Origin: an uncultured Prevotella sp.
GTDB taxonomy: Bacteria > Bacteroidota > Bacteroidia > Bacteroidales > Bacteroidaceae
Reading direction: 5' to 3'
DNA length: 23,701 nt
Assembly (NCBI GenBank): GCA_900545525.1
Contig: UQZX01000037.1
Location: 1-23,701 of the forward strand
Shown: positions 14,817 to 22,597 of the stretch, piece by piece
Numbering within the stretch: the stretch's first letter is position 1
Layout: every line of letters begins with the position of its first letter
The notes under the pieces: model-generated
Told to the model about the DNA's origin: nothing
Databases searched by the model: none
Seen by the model: the letters and a program-made list of their open reading frames with translations, nothing else
Program-made: the position numbers and the translations under genes

Positions 14817-15509
14817 CTATAGCCTTCCCTCTTCCCGGTAGCTGTAATATCGTCCGTCGGTGATGATGAGATGGTCGAGAAAGTGTATGCGCATGGTCTC
14901 GCAGGCTTTCGATATGCGCTTTGTAATCATATCGTCGTTTCCGCTTGGATTGCTGTTTCCGCTCGGGTGGTTGTGGCATAATGCTACGACGGTGGCGTTG
15001 TTGAGCAGTGCCTGCTTCATTATTACGCGCACGTCTACCGCCGTCTCTGTTATTCCTCCGTGCGACAGGCGTATGCTTTTTATCAGCTTATAATATTGGT
15101 TCAGCAGCAGTATCCAAGCCTCTTCGGTGTCAAGGTCCTGCATTATCGGGTGCATGTATTCGTATATTGCCTCGGCAGAGTTCAGGTGCCTGCGCTCTTC
15201 CGCCTTTTCTATCTGTCTGCGCTTGCCTAATTCGCAGGCGGCGAGCACAGTTATCGCCTTTGCCGGTCCCAGTCCCTTGTAACGTCCGCCTGTCAGGTCG
15301 GCAATGCTCATCTTCCCTAATGTGTTGAGGTTGTTGTTGCAGTCGGCAAGCACGCGTTTCATCAGGTCCACCGCGCTTTCGTCTCTTGACCCTGAGCCTA
15401 TGAGTATGGCAAGCAGCTCTGCATTTGACAGAGCCTGTGCCCCGAGCCGCTCAAGTTTCTCACGCGGTCGGTCGGCTTCGTCCCACTCGTTGATGTTAAG
15501 CTTTTTCAT
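14817..15509 (-). CDS. radC: RadC family JAB-domain protein
   Basis: The 230-residue protein has the usual RadC layout: an N-terminal UPF0758 region with a helix-hairpin-helix-like part (LSNAELLAILIGSGSRDESAVDL; GRYKGLGPAKAITVLAACELGKR) followed by a JAB/MPN metalloprotease-like domain. The metal motif HxHx10D is complete (HNHPSGNSNPSGND, about residues 178-191), with the upstream Glu in the segment DTEEAWILLLNQYYKLI. Long annotated as a DNA repair protein, RadC has no firmly established activity. It is transcribed after the glycosyltransferase gene with 53 nt between them, and no promoter is visible in that gap, so co-transcription is likely. Confidence 0.92.
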   Translation of the reverse strand: MKKLNINEWDEADRPREKLERLGAQALSNAELLAILIGSGSRDESAVDLMKRVLADCNNNLNTLGKMSIADLTGGRYKGLGPAKAITVLAACELGKRRQIEKAEERRHLNSAEAIYEYMHPIMQDLDTEEAWILLLNQYYKLIKSIRLSHGGITETAVDVRVIMKQALLNNATVVALCHNHPSGNSNPSGNDDMITKRISKACETMRIHFLDHLIITDGRYYSYREEGRL

Positions 15510-15562
15510 TTTCCACCTTATATATTAATATACCACGGTTAAAAGGTGCGACAGCCTGAATG

Positions 15563-16603
15563 TCATTTATAAAATGTCTTCTCAAAAGCGTGGAACTCAT
15601 CATGCCTGAGGACACAGCGTTTCCACCATGCACTGATAAATCCGCATCCATAGCCCATGAGCTGCACGAAGGCGGCACCTATGCTCATAAATCCTATTCG
15701 CATGCTTTTGTTTGTGCGGGACGAGTCGATAAAGATAAGCAGGGAGTAAGTGATGATTGGCAGCCATGGTGCCGCGCAAAGCCAATACCATTTGTCCACA
15801 TCGTCATATTCCATCAGCACGCGCCCTATTGCCGAAATAAGCACAAGGGCAATAACGCCTACGGTGAATACAGCGGGAAGCAGATGGACGGGCTTGAGTG
15901 AGTCGGGATATTTCTTATAGAGGTTTATGCGGGCTATGCCGCTGTTGTAAACCTGCCGGAAAAACTTGCGGAAGTCGGTGCGGCGCTTGTGCCATACCCA
16001 TGCGTCGGGGAACAGGCGGCACTTGCATCCTGCCTTGAATATGCGTATGGAGAAGTCTATGTCTTCGCCGAAGCGCATTTCGGAGAAGCCGCTTAATGCC
16101 ATGTAGACCTCACGCTTAATGCCCATGTTGAATGAGCGCGGATAAAACTTGTCGAGCTTCTTCTTTTTCCCGCCGCGTATTCCGCCTGTTGTGAAGAAGC
16201 TTGTCATGGAATAGCTTATCGCCTTCTGTGTGTCGGTGAACGACGGATGCGCGCAGTCAGGACCGCCGAAAGCATCGGCATATTCATTGTCAAGTTCTTT
16301 GTTTACGGCATCGAAATATTGAGGCGGCAATACAACATCCGAGTCGAGAATGATGAGATATTCGCCTTTTGCACGTTCTGCACCGTAGTTGCGGCTTTTT
16401 CCCGGTCCGCTGTTGTCTTTGAAAAAATAGTGTATGTCCAGTGCCCCGTCGTACCCTTTGCATGTCTCCTTGCATGAAAGGGTGCTGCCGTCTTCCACGA
16501 TGATGACCTCAAAATCTTTGAAGGTCTGTGCCGTGAGGCTTTCCAACAGTTCGTCGACTTCATCCGGACGGTTGTATACGGGAACGATAACGGAATATTT
16601 CAT
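15563..16603 (-). CDS. Family 2 glycosyltransferase with C-terminal membrane helices
   Basis: The 346-residue protein begins with a GT-A nucleotide-sugar domain (MKYSVIVPVYNRPDEVDELL). The sugar-nucleotide aspartate lies in VIIVEDGS and the metal-binding DSD-type motif in YLIILDSDVVLP (about residues 86-97). A GFSEMRFGEDIDFSIRI segment (about 190-206) gives the catalytic ED motif. The last third has about three hydrophobic helices (LLPAVFTVGVIALVLISAIG; WYWLCAAPWLPIITYSLLIFI; MSIGAAFVQLMGYGCGFISAW), anchoring it in the inner membrane with the catalytic domain facing the cytosol. The acceptor is unknown; surface glycan or lipid-linked sugar synthesis is plausible. It lies between efp and radC on the same strand. 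Confidence 0.88.
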   Translation of the reverse strand: MKYSVIVPVYNRPDEVDELLESLTAQTFKDFEVIIVEDGSTLSCKETCKGYDGALDIHYFFKDNSGPGKSRNYGAERAKGEYLIILDSDVVLPPQYFDAVNKELDNEYADAFGGPDCAHPSFTDTQKAISYSMTSFFTTGGIRGGKKKKLDKFYPRSFNMGIKREVYMALSGFSEMRFGEDIDFSIRIFKAGCKCRLFPDAWVWHKRRTDFRKFFRQVYNSGIARINLYKKYPDSLKPVHLLPAVFTVGVIALVLISAIGRVLMEYDDVDKWYWLCAAPWLPIITYSLLIFIDSSRTNKSMRIGFMSIGAAFVQLMGYGCGFISAWWKRCVLRHDEFHAFEKTFYK

Positions 16604-16692
16604 TGTGTGTTTCGGATTGTATGTGCAGGTTTAAGAATGTGCCGCATCTGCTGTTGCGGTGTCATGAATAGAAGGATGTATGCTGTAAAAGT

Positions 16693-16758
16693 AAAAAAGG
16701 CAAGGAACTTCGGACGCCTTCCCGCATGGTGTTGCGGCTGTTCCCAGTTCCTTACCTT
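16693..16758 (-). terminator. Intrinsic terminator of efp
   Basis: On the minus strand the 13-nt arms at 16758-16746 and 16709-16697 pair with one G-T wobble. A second small stem (CCGCA/TGCGG) lies inside. Six T follow (16698-16693). It sits 9 nt after the efp stop. Confidence 0.75.
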
Positions 16759-16767
16759 ATTTATTTA

Positions 16768-17334
16768 TTATTCTTTTACGCGCTGCAGATAGCTTCCGTC
16801 GCGTGTGTCAACCTGTATGAGGTCGCCTTCGTTGATGAACAGCGGTACGCGTACTTCAACGCCGGTCTCAAGAGTTGCGGGCTTTGTTGCATTTGTCGCA
16901 GTGTCGCCCTTTACGCCCGGTTCGCTGTGTGTTATGCGCAGGTTCGTCTTTACAGGCATCTCGGCATATAGGATTGTGTTTGTGTCTGCATCGCTGACAA
17001 CCTCTACGATGTCGCTTTCTTTCATGAAGTCGGCTCCGGTTATCAAGTCCTTGCCAATAGGAATTTGGTCGAATGTCTCCTGGTTCATGAATATATAGTC
17101 TGCGCCATCCATGTAGAGATATTGGTATGGGCGGCGTTCAACGCGTACATCTTCGAGTGCCTCGCCGATGTTGAAACGCTTTTCCAGTACGCGTCCGCTG
17201 ACAACGTCTTTCAATGTTGTACGCATGATGGTGTTGCCTTTACCCGGTTTAACGTGGAGGAAGTCAATACAGAAGTACAGCTTGCCGTCCATGCGGATGC
17301 AGGTACCTTTCTTGATGTCTTGTGATTTAATCAT
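16768..17334 (-). CDS. efp: Translation elongation factor P
   Basis: EF-P binds stalled ribosomes between the P and E sites and promotes peptide-bond formation in proline-rich stretches. The 188-residue protein has the three usual beta-barrel domains: KOW-like (about 1-62), OB-like (about 66-125) and C-terminal (about 130-186, ending RDGSYLQRVKE). The tip of domain I reads HVKPGKGNTIMR, with Lys32 at the place that is modified in other bacteria. No EpmA/EpmB-like modification gene is nearby. It is divergent from rpmH, with facing promoters in a 190-bp gap, and is closed by its own terminator. Confidence 0.96.
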   Translation of the reverse strand: MIKSQDIKKGTCIRMDGKLYFCIDFLHVKPGKGNTIMRTTLKDVVSGRVLEKRFNIGEALEDVRVERRPYQYLYMDGADYIFMNQETFDQIPIGKDLITGADFMKESDIVEVVSDADTNTILYAEMPVKTNLRITHSEPGVKGDTATNATKPATLETGVEVRVPLFINEGDLIQVDTRDGSYLQRVKE

Positions 17335-17391
17335 AATGAGTTTACTTTATTTATTAAAATTACTTGCCTTAAGTAGGTGATTTACAGGCTG

Positions 17392-17422
17392 CAAAGTTAC
17401 TATAATTTTGCAAAAAAACATA
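17392..17422 (-). promoter_or_regulatory. Candidate promoter of efp
   Basis: On the minus strand TAACTTTG (17399-17392) fits the -7 box. TATG (17422-17419), 19 nt upstream, is a three-of-four match to the -33 box. The leader would be about 50 nt. Confidence 0.5.
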
Positions 17423-17449
17423 AAACAATCCACTAAAAACGCTTAATTC

Positions 17450-17480
17450 TTGGTTATTTAAAAAGAAATATGTAATTTTG
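17450..17480 (+). promoter_or_regulatory. Promoter of rpmH
   Basis: TAATTTTG (17473-17480) fits the -7 box and TTGG (17450-17453), 19 nt upstream, matches three of four -33 bases. Initiation near 17487 gives a leader of about 40 nt that is very A-rich, as is common before Bacteroidetes ribosomal genes. Confidence 0.62.
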
Positions 17481-17527
17481 CAGCCCAAAGTGTGAAAACA
17501 AATAATAATAAAATAAAATAAACAACA

Positions 17528-17683
17528 ATGAAAAGAACATTTCAGCCGCACAACAGAAGAAGAGTGAACAAGCACGGCTTCCGTGAAAGAATGGCAACAA
17601 AGAACGGGCGTCGTGTACTCGCGTCGCGTCGTGCAAAGGGTCGCAAGAAGCTGACTGTTTCTGATGAGAACCACGGTAAGTAG
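17528..17683 (+). CDS. rpmH: 50S ribosomal protein L34
   Basis: This 51-residue, strongly basic protein begins MKRTFQPHNRRRVNKHGFRE and continues with RMATKNGRRVLASRRAKGRKKL, the highly conserved L34 sequence. It binds 23S rRNA in the large subunit. L34 is usually 44-52 residues; this one has a short acidic tail (TVSDENHGK). The A-rich stretch before the ATG at 17528 replaces a Shine-Dalgarno sequence. The gene is monocistronic: it has its own promoter and a strong terminator at 17711-17755. It lies divergent from efp, not next to rnpA or dnaA as in many other bacteria. Confidence 0.97.
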   Translation: MKRTFQPHNRRRVNKHGFRERMATKNGRRVLASRRAKGRKKLTVSDENHGK

Positions 17684-17710
17684 TCGTTTCTTCTGAAGAA
17701 ATTCACAAGG

Positions 17711-17755
17711 AAAACAGAAAGAAGTAAAGTAATGCTTTGCTTCTTTCTGTTTTTT
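17711..17755 (+). terminator. Intrinsic terminator of rpmH
   Basis: Arms AACAGAAAGAAG (17713-17724) and CTTCTTTCTGTT (17740-17751) are perfectly complementary; an inner AAAG/CTTT pair extends the stem. Six T (17750-17755) follow. The -33 box of the next promoter lies within the 3' side of the stem-loop. Confidence 0.88.
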
Positions 17756-17766
17756 ATGTATCTTTG
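17736..17766 (+). promoter_or_regulatory. Promoter of the PASTA-rluD-ddl operon
   Basis: TTTG (17736-17739), a 19-nt spacer and TATCTTTG (17759-17766) match the Bacteroidetes consensus exactly. Initiation near 17772 leaves a leader of only about 15 nt before the ATG at 17787. Confidence 0.8.
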
Positions 17767-17786
17767 CAGGAAAACAAACATTGAAA

Positions 17787-18500
17787 ATGAAGACCGGAGA
17801 TTTCTTTAAAAAGTGTCTCAGCATGCGTGTCTGGGGCAATATGGCAGCCATGGCAGTGGTTGTCGTATTGTTGGTTGCCGGCGTGAAATTCGGCATAGAC
17901 AGGTATACCAGGCATGGAGAAGAAATCGCCATTCCGGATGTCAGGCGCAAGACGTTTGCCGATGCAGAGAACATGCTGTTGGAAAAAGGGCTGAAAGTGG
18001 TTATTTCCGATACGGGATACGTGCGCTCGTTGCCTCCCGACTGCATACTTGAACAAAGTCCGGAGCCGGGAAAGGCTGTGAAGACAGGGCGTGTGATATA
18101 CCTTATTATAAACTCGGCGCACTCGCCCATGCTTACCTTGCCGGATATAATCGACAACAATTCTTATCGTGAGGCAAGGGCAAAGCTTATTGCCATGGGC
18201 TTTAAGGTGGGTTCTCCGCAGTATGTGAGAGGTGAAAAAGACTGGGTCTACGGGGTGAAGTGCAAGGGACGGAACCTCAGTAACGGTGACAAGGTCTCGG
18301 TGGAAGACATGCTTGTGATACAGGTAGGTGACGGCATGCGCGACATGAACGATTCTCTGATATATACCGACGGCGGATTTTTCTATGGAGACTCTCTGAC
18401 ACATCGTGAGCATGGAGAACACATGGAGGGTATATACGAGGACGACGGTGCGGGCTCGGGAGAAGGAGACGACTTTGAGGTCGTGGACGGACCGGAGTGA
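17787..18500 (+). CDS. Membrane-anchored PASTA domain protein
   Basis: The 237-residue product has a short cytosolic N-terminus, one membrane helix (about residues 17-35, GNMAAMAVVVVLLVAGVKF) and then two PASTA domains outside: about 47-112 (IPDVRRKTFADAENMLLEKGLKV ... LEQSPEPGKAVKTG) and about 117-180 (LPDIIDNNSYREARAKLIAMGF). The tail (about 190-237) is acidic and low in complexity (EDDGAGSGEGDDFEVVDG). PASTA domains are known for binding muropeptides or beta-lactams in kinases and penicillin-binding proteins; here no kinase or transpeptidase domain is attached. With ddl in the same operon, a role linked to peptidoglycan is plausible. The ATG at 17787 is preferred over an in-frame TTG at 17781. 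Confidence 0.88.
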   Translation: MKTGDFFKKCLSMRVWGNMAAMAVVVVLLVAGVKFGIDRYTRHGEEIAIPDVRRKTFADAENMLLEKGLKVVISDTGYVRSLPPDCILEQSPEPGKAVKTGRVIYLIINSAHSPMLTLPDIIDNNSYREARAKLIAMGFKVGSPQYVRGEKDWVYGVKCKGRNLSNGDKVSVEDMLVIQVGDGMRDMNDSLIYTDGGFFYGDSLTHREHGEHMEGIYEDDGAGSGEGDDFEVVDGPE

Positions 18501-18551
18501 CGGGCGCTCTCCACATGGTGTGTATTAATATCCGGATTGCGGCTTCTTGAT

Positions 18552-19625
18552 ATGATTGAAACAATGGGCGAGGACTATATAGATAAGGTGGAGGACGACG
18601 GGGAGCAGCCGTTGTACGAACATTTCCGCATAGTTGTGGATAAGGGGCAGGAACCGCTGAGGATAGACAAGTTCCTGCTTGACAAGCTGCATGACACAAG
18701 CCGTAACCGTATACAGCGTGCTGCGGATGCCGGATTTGTATATGTTAACGGCAGGTCCGTGAAAAGCAATTATAAGGTAAAGCCTCTCGAGGAGGTTGTC
18801 ATGATGCTTGACAGACCGTTCTATGAAAACACGATAGAAGCTGAAGATATTCCGTTGAAAGTTGTTTATGAGGACAATGACCTGCTGGTGGTGGACAAGC
18901 CCGCCGGACTTGTCGTTCATCCGGGCTGTGGTAACTACCACGGTACGCTGGTGAACGCCATTGCGTGGCATCTGAGAAATAATCCGGAATATGACCCTAA
19001 CGACCCGGAAGTGGGACTTGTGCACAGGATTGACAAGGATACAAGCGGGCTGCTGGTGGTGGCGAAGACACCGGAGGCAAAGTCGAAGCTGGGATGCCAG
19101 TTCTTCAACAAGACGACACACCGCAGTTATAATGCACTTGTATGGGGTAATTTTGTTGAGGATGAAGGACGTATTGAAGGCAATATAGGGCGCGACCCAA
19201 AGGACAGGCTCCGCATGGCGGTATTCCCGCCGGAAACGGGTATTGGCAAACCGGCTGTGACCCATTACCGTGTGATTGAGCGTTTTGGATATGTTACGTG
19301 GGTCGAGTGCATACTTGAGACGGGAAGGACCCACCAGATACGTGCCCACATGAGGCATATCGGACATCCGCTCTTCAGCGACGGGCGTTATGGAGGCGAC
19401 GAGATTATCCGCGGCAACCGGAGCGGCAGCTACAAGCAGTATATTCAGAACTGTTTCAAGGTATGTCCGCGGCAGGCACTTCATGCAAGGACGCTTGGTT
19501 TTGTGCATCCGTCTACCGGCAAACAGATGGATTTCGAATCGCAGTTGCCCGAAGATCTGGCGACGCTGGTGGACAAGTGGAGGAGATATATTAAAGGAAA
19601 CGATTTAAATAATGATACTGTATGA
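18552..19625 (+). CDS. rluD: RluD-family 23S rRNA pseudouridine synthase
   Basis: The 357-residue enzyme isomerises uridine to pseudouridine, in the RluD case at 23S helix 69; the exact target here is inferred. An S4 RNA-binding domain lies at about residues 34-88 (LRIDKFLLDKLHDTSRNRIQRAADAG, VYVNGRSVKSNYKV). The catalytic domain follows with VVDKPAGLVVHPG, the active-site motif GLVHRIDKDTSGLLVVAK with its catalytic Asp, and ETGRTHQIRAHMRHIGHPLFSD near the end. The ATG at 18552 is used; an in-frame TTG at 18537 is less likely. It starts 51 nt after the PASTA gene and its stop overlaps the ddl start (ATGA at 19622-19625), showing translational coupling. Confidence 0.9.
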   Translation: MIETMGEDYIDKVEDDGEQPLYEHFRIVVDKGQEPLRIDKFLLDKLHDTSRNRIQRAADAGFVYVNGRSVKSNYKVKPLEEVVMMLDRPFYENTIEAEDIPLKVVYEDNDLLVVDKPAGLVVHPGCGNYHGTLVNAIAWHLRNNPEYDPNDPEVGLVHRIDKDTSGLLVVAKTPEAKSKLGCQFFNKTTHRSYNALVWGNFVEDEGRIEGNIGRDPKDRLRMAVFPPETGIGKPAVTHYRVIERFGYVTWVECILETGRTHQIRAHMRHIGHPLFSDGRYGGDEIIRGNRSGSYKQYIQNCFKVCPRQALHARTLGFVHPSTGKQMDFESQLPEDLATLVDKWRRYIKGNDLNNDTV

Positions 19626-20638
19626 AAAATCTTAAAAGAACAATAGCCATCGTATGTGGCGGCGACTCTTCTGAACATGGTGTGTCTTTGCGCTCTGCTC
19701 AGGGGCTTTATTCATTCTTTGACAAAGAGCGTTACAATGTATATATTGTAGAAATGACGGGGCACGACTGGCATGTGAACCTGAACGACGGCACCACGGC
19801 GAAGATAGACCGCAATGATTTCTCGTTTATTGAGAACGGCAGGCTGGTGCAGTTTGACTATGCCTATATCACAATACATGGCACGCCGGGGGAGAACGGC
19901 ATATTGCAGGGATATTTCGAGCTTATACATCTGCCATATTCTACAAGCGATGTGCTTGTAGAGGCGATGACTTTCAACAAGTTTGTGCTCAACCAGTATC
20001 TTCGCGGATACGGCGTGAGTGTTGCCGACAGCCTGCTTATAAGAAAGGGGTATGAGGAGATTGTAAGCGATGACGAGATAGAGGAGCGTATCGGTATGCC
20101 ATGCTTTGTAAAACCGGCAGCCGACGGCAGCAGCTTCGGTGTTTCCAAAGTAAAGAACAAGGACCAGCTTGCACCGGCAATACGCAAGGCAATGCTTGAG
20201 AGCGAGGATGTAATGGTGGAAAGCTATATGGACGGAACGGAGATTTCGGTGGGATGTTACCGCACTGCGGACCGGATAGTCGTTCTGCCTGCGACGGAGG
20301 TTGTTACGAGCAATGAATTCTTTGACTATGATGCAAAATACAACGGACAGGTGAAGGAGATAACGCCTGCACGGCTCAGCGAGGATACAACCCGGCGCGT
20401 AAACGAGATTACAAAAAGCATTTATGAGATACTTCATTGCAACGGTATAATACGTATTGACTATATTATTACACGTGGCAAGGGAAGCGACGGGGAGATT
20501 GTGGACAAAGTCAATATGATGGAAATCAACACCACTCCCGGTATGACTGCCACCAGCTTTATCCCCCAGCAGGTTAAGGCGGCAGGGCTTGACATGTCGG
20601 AAGTGCTGACGGATATAGTGGAGAACAGTTTTAAGTAA
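19622..20638 (+). CDS. ddl: D-alanine--D-alanine ligase
   Basis: Ddl joins two D-alanines with ATP in the cytosol, making the dipeptide end of the peptidoglycan precursor. The 338-residue protein has the ATP-grasp layout: N-terminal domain with IAIVCGGDSSEHGVSL and HGTPGENGILQGYFELIHLPYSTS, the central ATP-binding lobe with FVKPAADGSSFGVSKV, and the C-terminal metal site with RIDYI and MEINTTPGMTATSFIPQQ. The start overlaps the rluD stop by 4 nt. The order PASTA protein, pseudouridine synthase, ddl groups wall-related genes. It is complete and of normal length. Confidence 0.95.
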   Translation: MKNLKRTIAIVCGGDSSEHGVSLRSAQGLYSFFDKERYNVYIVEMTGHDWHVNLNDGTTAKIDRNDFSFIENGRLVQFDYAYITIHGTPGENGILQGYFELIHLPYSTSDVLVEAMTFNKFVLNQYLRGYGVSVADSLLIRKGYEEIVSDDEIEERIGMPCFVKPAADGSSFGVSKVKNKDQLAPAIRKAMLESEDVMVESYMDGTEISVGCYRTADRIVVLPATEVVTSNEFFDYDAKYNGQVKEITPARLSEDTTRRVNEITKSIYEILHCNGIIRIDYIITRGKGSDGEIVDKVNMMEINTTPGMTATSFIPQQVKAAGLDMSEVLTDIVENSFK

Positions 20639-20724
20639 AGAATATACGGGTTGCCTGTAAATAAGACGGGTTTCTCCGTGATGACGGAATTCACGTGCTA
20701 TGGGCGGCATATTTATTATGACAG
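20639..20724. other. Short gap between ddl and acyltransferase gene with a lone GGCGGCATATTT word
   Basis: The 86 bp lack a recognisable promoter, so the downstream genes are probably read from the PASTA promoter. GGCGGCATATTT at about 20702-20713 resembles the core of the 22-nt modules seen elsewhere in the window, as a single copy. Confidence 0.35.
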
Positions 20725-21912
20725 ATGATTATGGAGCAGAAATCTTGTAACGCAAGTTGCGGCTTGGACAGGTTTGACAGTATACGTCCGTTCAATCCGG
20801 AAGAATTGCCCGCTGTTTATGAACGGCTGTTGGATGATCCGCAGTTCAGGCAGGTTGTTGCCTATATACTGCCCGGAGTGCCTTTGGATGCCGTAAGGCA
20901 GAAGATGATGTCATGCAGGACAAATTTGGATTTCCAGCTTGCTTTCTGTTATGATTTCCTTAACGGTCTTTTGAAGAAGACTTCCACGGGCATTGACATG
21001 GATAATGCGGCGATAGACAAGGACAGGCGTTATACGTTTGTGAGTAATCATAGGGATATTGTTCTCGACTCGGCTTTTCTTGACAAACTGCTTATAGATG
21101 CAGAATTTGTTACGACCTGCGAGATAGCCATTGGCGACAACCTGCTCTCGCTGCCGTGGGTGAAAGACCTGGTGCGTGTCAACAAGTCGTTCATAGTGCG
21201 CAGGGGGCTGTCGCCGAGGGAGACGCTGGTTGCAAGCAGGACGCTTTCTGAGTATATGCACTTCGTAATAAATGAAAAGAACGATAACATCTGGATTGCC
21301 CAGCGTGAAGGCAGGGCGAAGGATTCGGACGACCGCACGCAGCCTGCAATATTGAAGATGATGGCAATGGGAGGGCAGGGGAGTGTCGCAGAAAGGCTTG
21401 CCGCCCTGCATATTGTGCCGTTGTCTATTTCATACGAATACGATCCGTGTGATTATCTCAAGGCTGCCGAATTCCAGCTGAAGCGTGATGTAAAGGGGTG
21501 GAAGAAGTCTGCTCATGACGACGTGGTGAGTATGCAGACAGGTATAATGGGATATAAAGGGCGAATTCATTATCATTGTTCTCCGTGCATAGATGATTAT
21601 CTGTATGGCGAGGCTGCTGACATGCCCAAAACAGAAGTGTTTGATGCGGTGGCAGAGCATATAGACAAGGAGATACACCGCAACTATCGCCTGTTCCCGA
21701 TAAACTATGCTGCGCTTGACATGCTTGGCGGAACGGCGCTCCATACCGATAAATATACTTTGGAGGATAAGGCTGTCTTTGAACAATATCTTGCAGGACA
21801 GATGGCGAAGATTGACATACCGGATAGGGATGAGGCTTTTCTTTATGAACGTATGTTGACGATGTATGCCAATCCTGCTGCCAATTATCTTGCTGCCATA
21901 GAACGTAAATGA
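20725..21912 (+). CDS. PlsC-like glycerophospholipid acyltransferase
   Basis: The 395-residue protein has an N-terminal helical region of about 100 residues and then an acyltransferase core. The first block reads FVSNHRDIVLDSAFLD (His109, Asp111, Asp115), the second NKSFIVRRG, the third IAQREGRAKDS and the fourth HIVPLSISYEYDP. These match the order of PlsC/PlsB blocks, but the first block spaces the His and the later Asp by five residues instead of four. The protein probably acylates a lipid or lipid-like acceptor at the membrane. It begins 86 nt after ddl, and its stop overlaps the start of the NigD-like gene (ATGA). Both the ATG at 20725 and that at 20731 are possible starts. Confidence 0.82.
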   Translation: MIMEQKSCNASCGLDRFDSIRPFNPEELPAVYERLLDDPQFRQVVAYILPGVPLDAVRQKMMSCRTNLDFQLAFCYDFLNGLLKKTSTGIDMDNAAIDKDRRYTFVSNHRDIVLDSAFLDKLLIDAEFVTTCEIAIGDNLLSLPWVKDLVRVNKSFIVRRGLSPRETLVASRTLSEYMHFVINEKNDNIWIAQREGRAKDSDDRTQPAILKMMAMGGQGSVAERLAALHIVPLSISYEYDPCDYLKAAEFQLKRDVKGWKKSAHDDVVSMQTGIMGYKGRIHYHCSPCIDDYLYGEAADMPKTEVFDAVAEHIDKEIHRNYRLFPINYAALDMLGGTALHTDKYTLEDKAVFEQYLAGQMAKIDIPDRDEAFLYERMLTMYANPAANYLAAIERK

Positions 21913-22595
21913 GAAGGTTACTGCTTGTATTGTCGTTGGCGGTGCTGTTTGCAGCATGCGAGAACGACGCCTATGATGCCGGCGACGGAGCATTGTCATA
22001 CATGCGTGCGGATTTTGTAGAGGCTGTTACCGATGCTTCCGCGCGTTTTGTAAGTATCGTCACCGATGACGATGAACGTTTTGTCGTGTCGCCGTCTTTT
22101 GAATGTAAATGGGCAGAGAAGCCGGATACGGTCTATCGTGCATTGCTATATTATAATAAGGTGGAGGCTCCGGACGGTTCGGTGAGTGCGCAGCCTGTTT
22201 CAATGTCGCCTGTAATGACGCTGGAAATACGTCCTTACGATGATGTTGAAGAATTGCCTGCTACCGATCCGGTGACGCTTGTCAGTGCATGGCGTAGCAG
22301 GAACGGGAAGTATGTTAATCTGGAATTGTCGGTAAAGACGGGTAATCCTGATGATGAAAATATCAGGCATGTTTTGGGCTTGTTGTATGAGGGCGTTGAA
22401 AGAAATGGAAGTGGCGGCAAGCGTATGAACCTTTTGTTGACGCATAACCGTATGGGTATGCCTGAGTATTATTCTGTTACGGCATTTGTGAGTATTCCTG
22501 TAAGTGACGTTCCGGGAGTACTTTCCGGGGGTGACGAGATTGCCGTTAGGGTCAGCACTTATGGCGGTATGGTGACGAAAATCTTTTCTTTTTGA
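21909..22595 (+). CDS. NigD-like lipoprotein
   Basis: The 228-residue protein has a lipoprotein signal peptide, MRRLLLVLSLAVLFAAC, with Cys17 as the lipidated residue. The next residues (ENDAYDAGDG) are acidic, as in the export signals of surface lipoproteins in Bacteroidetes, so it may be on the cell surface (inference). The region GALSYMRADFVEAVTDASARFVSIVTDDDERFVVSP resembles the NigD N-terminal OB domain and the rest (LVSAWRSRNGKYVNLELSVKTG) the NigD C-terminal beta domain. NigD proteins were first noted near a bacteriocin gene but their function is not established. Start and stop overlap or abut the neighbours, so the gene belongs to the operon. Confidence 0.8.
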   Translation: MRRLLLVLSLAVLFAACENDAYDAGDGALSYMRADFVEAVTDASARFVSIVTDDDERFVVSPSFECKWAEKPDTVYRALLYYNKVEAPDGSVSAQPVSMSPVMTLEIRPYDDVEELPATDPVTLVSAWRSRNGKYVNLELSVKTGNPDDENIRHVLGLLYEGVERNGSGGKRMNLLLTHNRMGMPEYYSVTAFVSIPVSDVPGVLSGGDEIAVRVSTYGGMVTKIFSF

Positions 22596-22597
22596 GA

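Noticed and set aside
17369..18160. 263-residue minus-strand frame across rpmH and the PASTA gene
   Set aside because: It runs antisense through L34, a terminator and a promoter, and is Phe/Ser/Cys-rich with no recognisable domain.
18525..19508. 327-residue frame antisense to rluD
   Set aside because: The opposite strand holds a complete pseudouridine synthase with its motifs; no promoter or homology supports the antisense frame.
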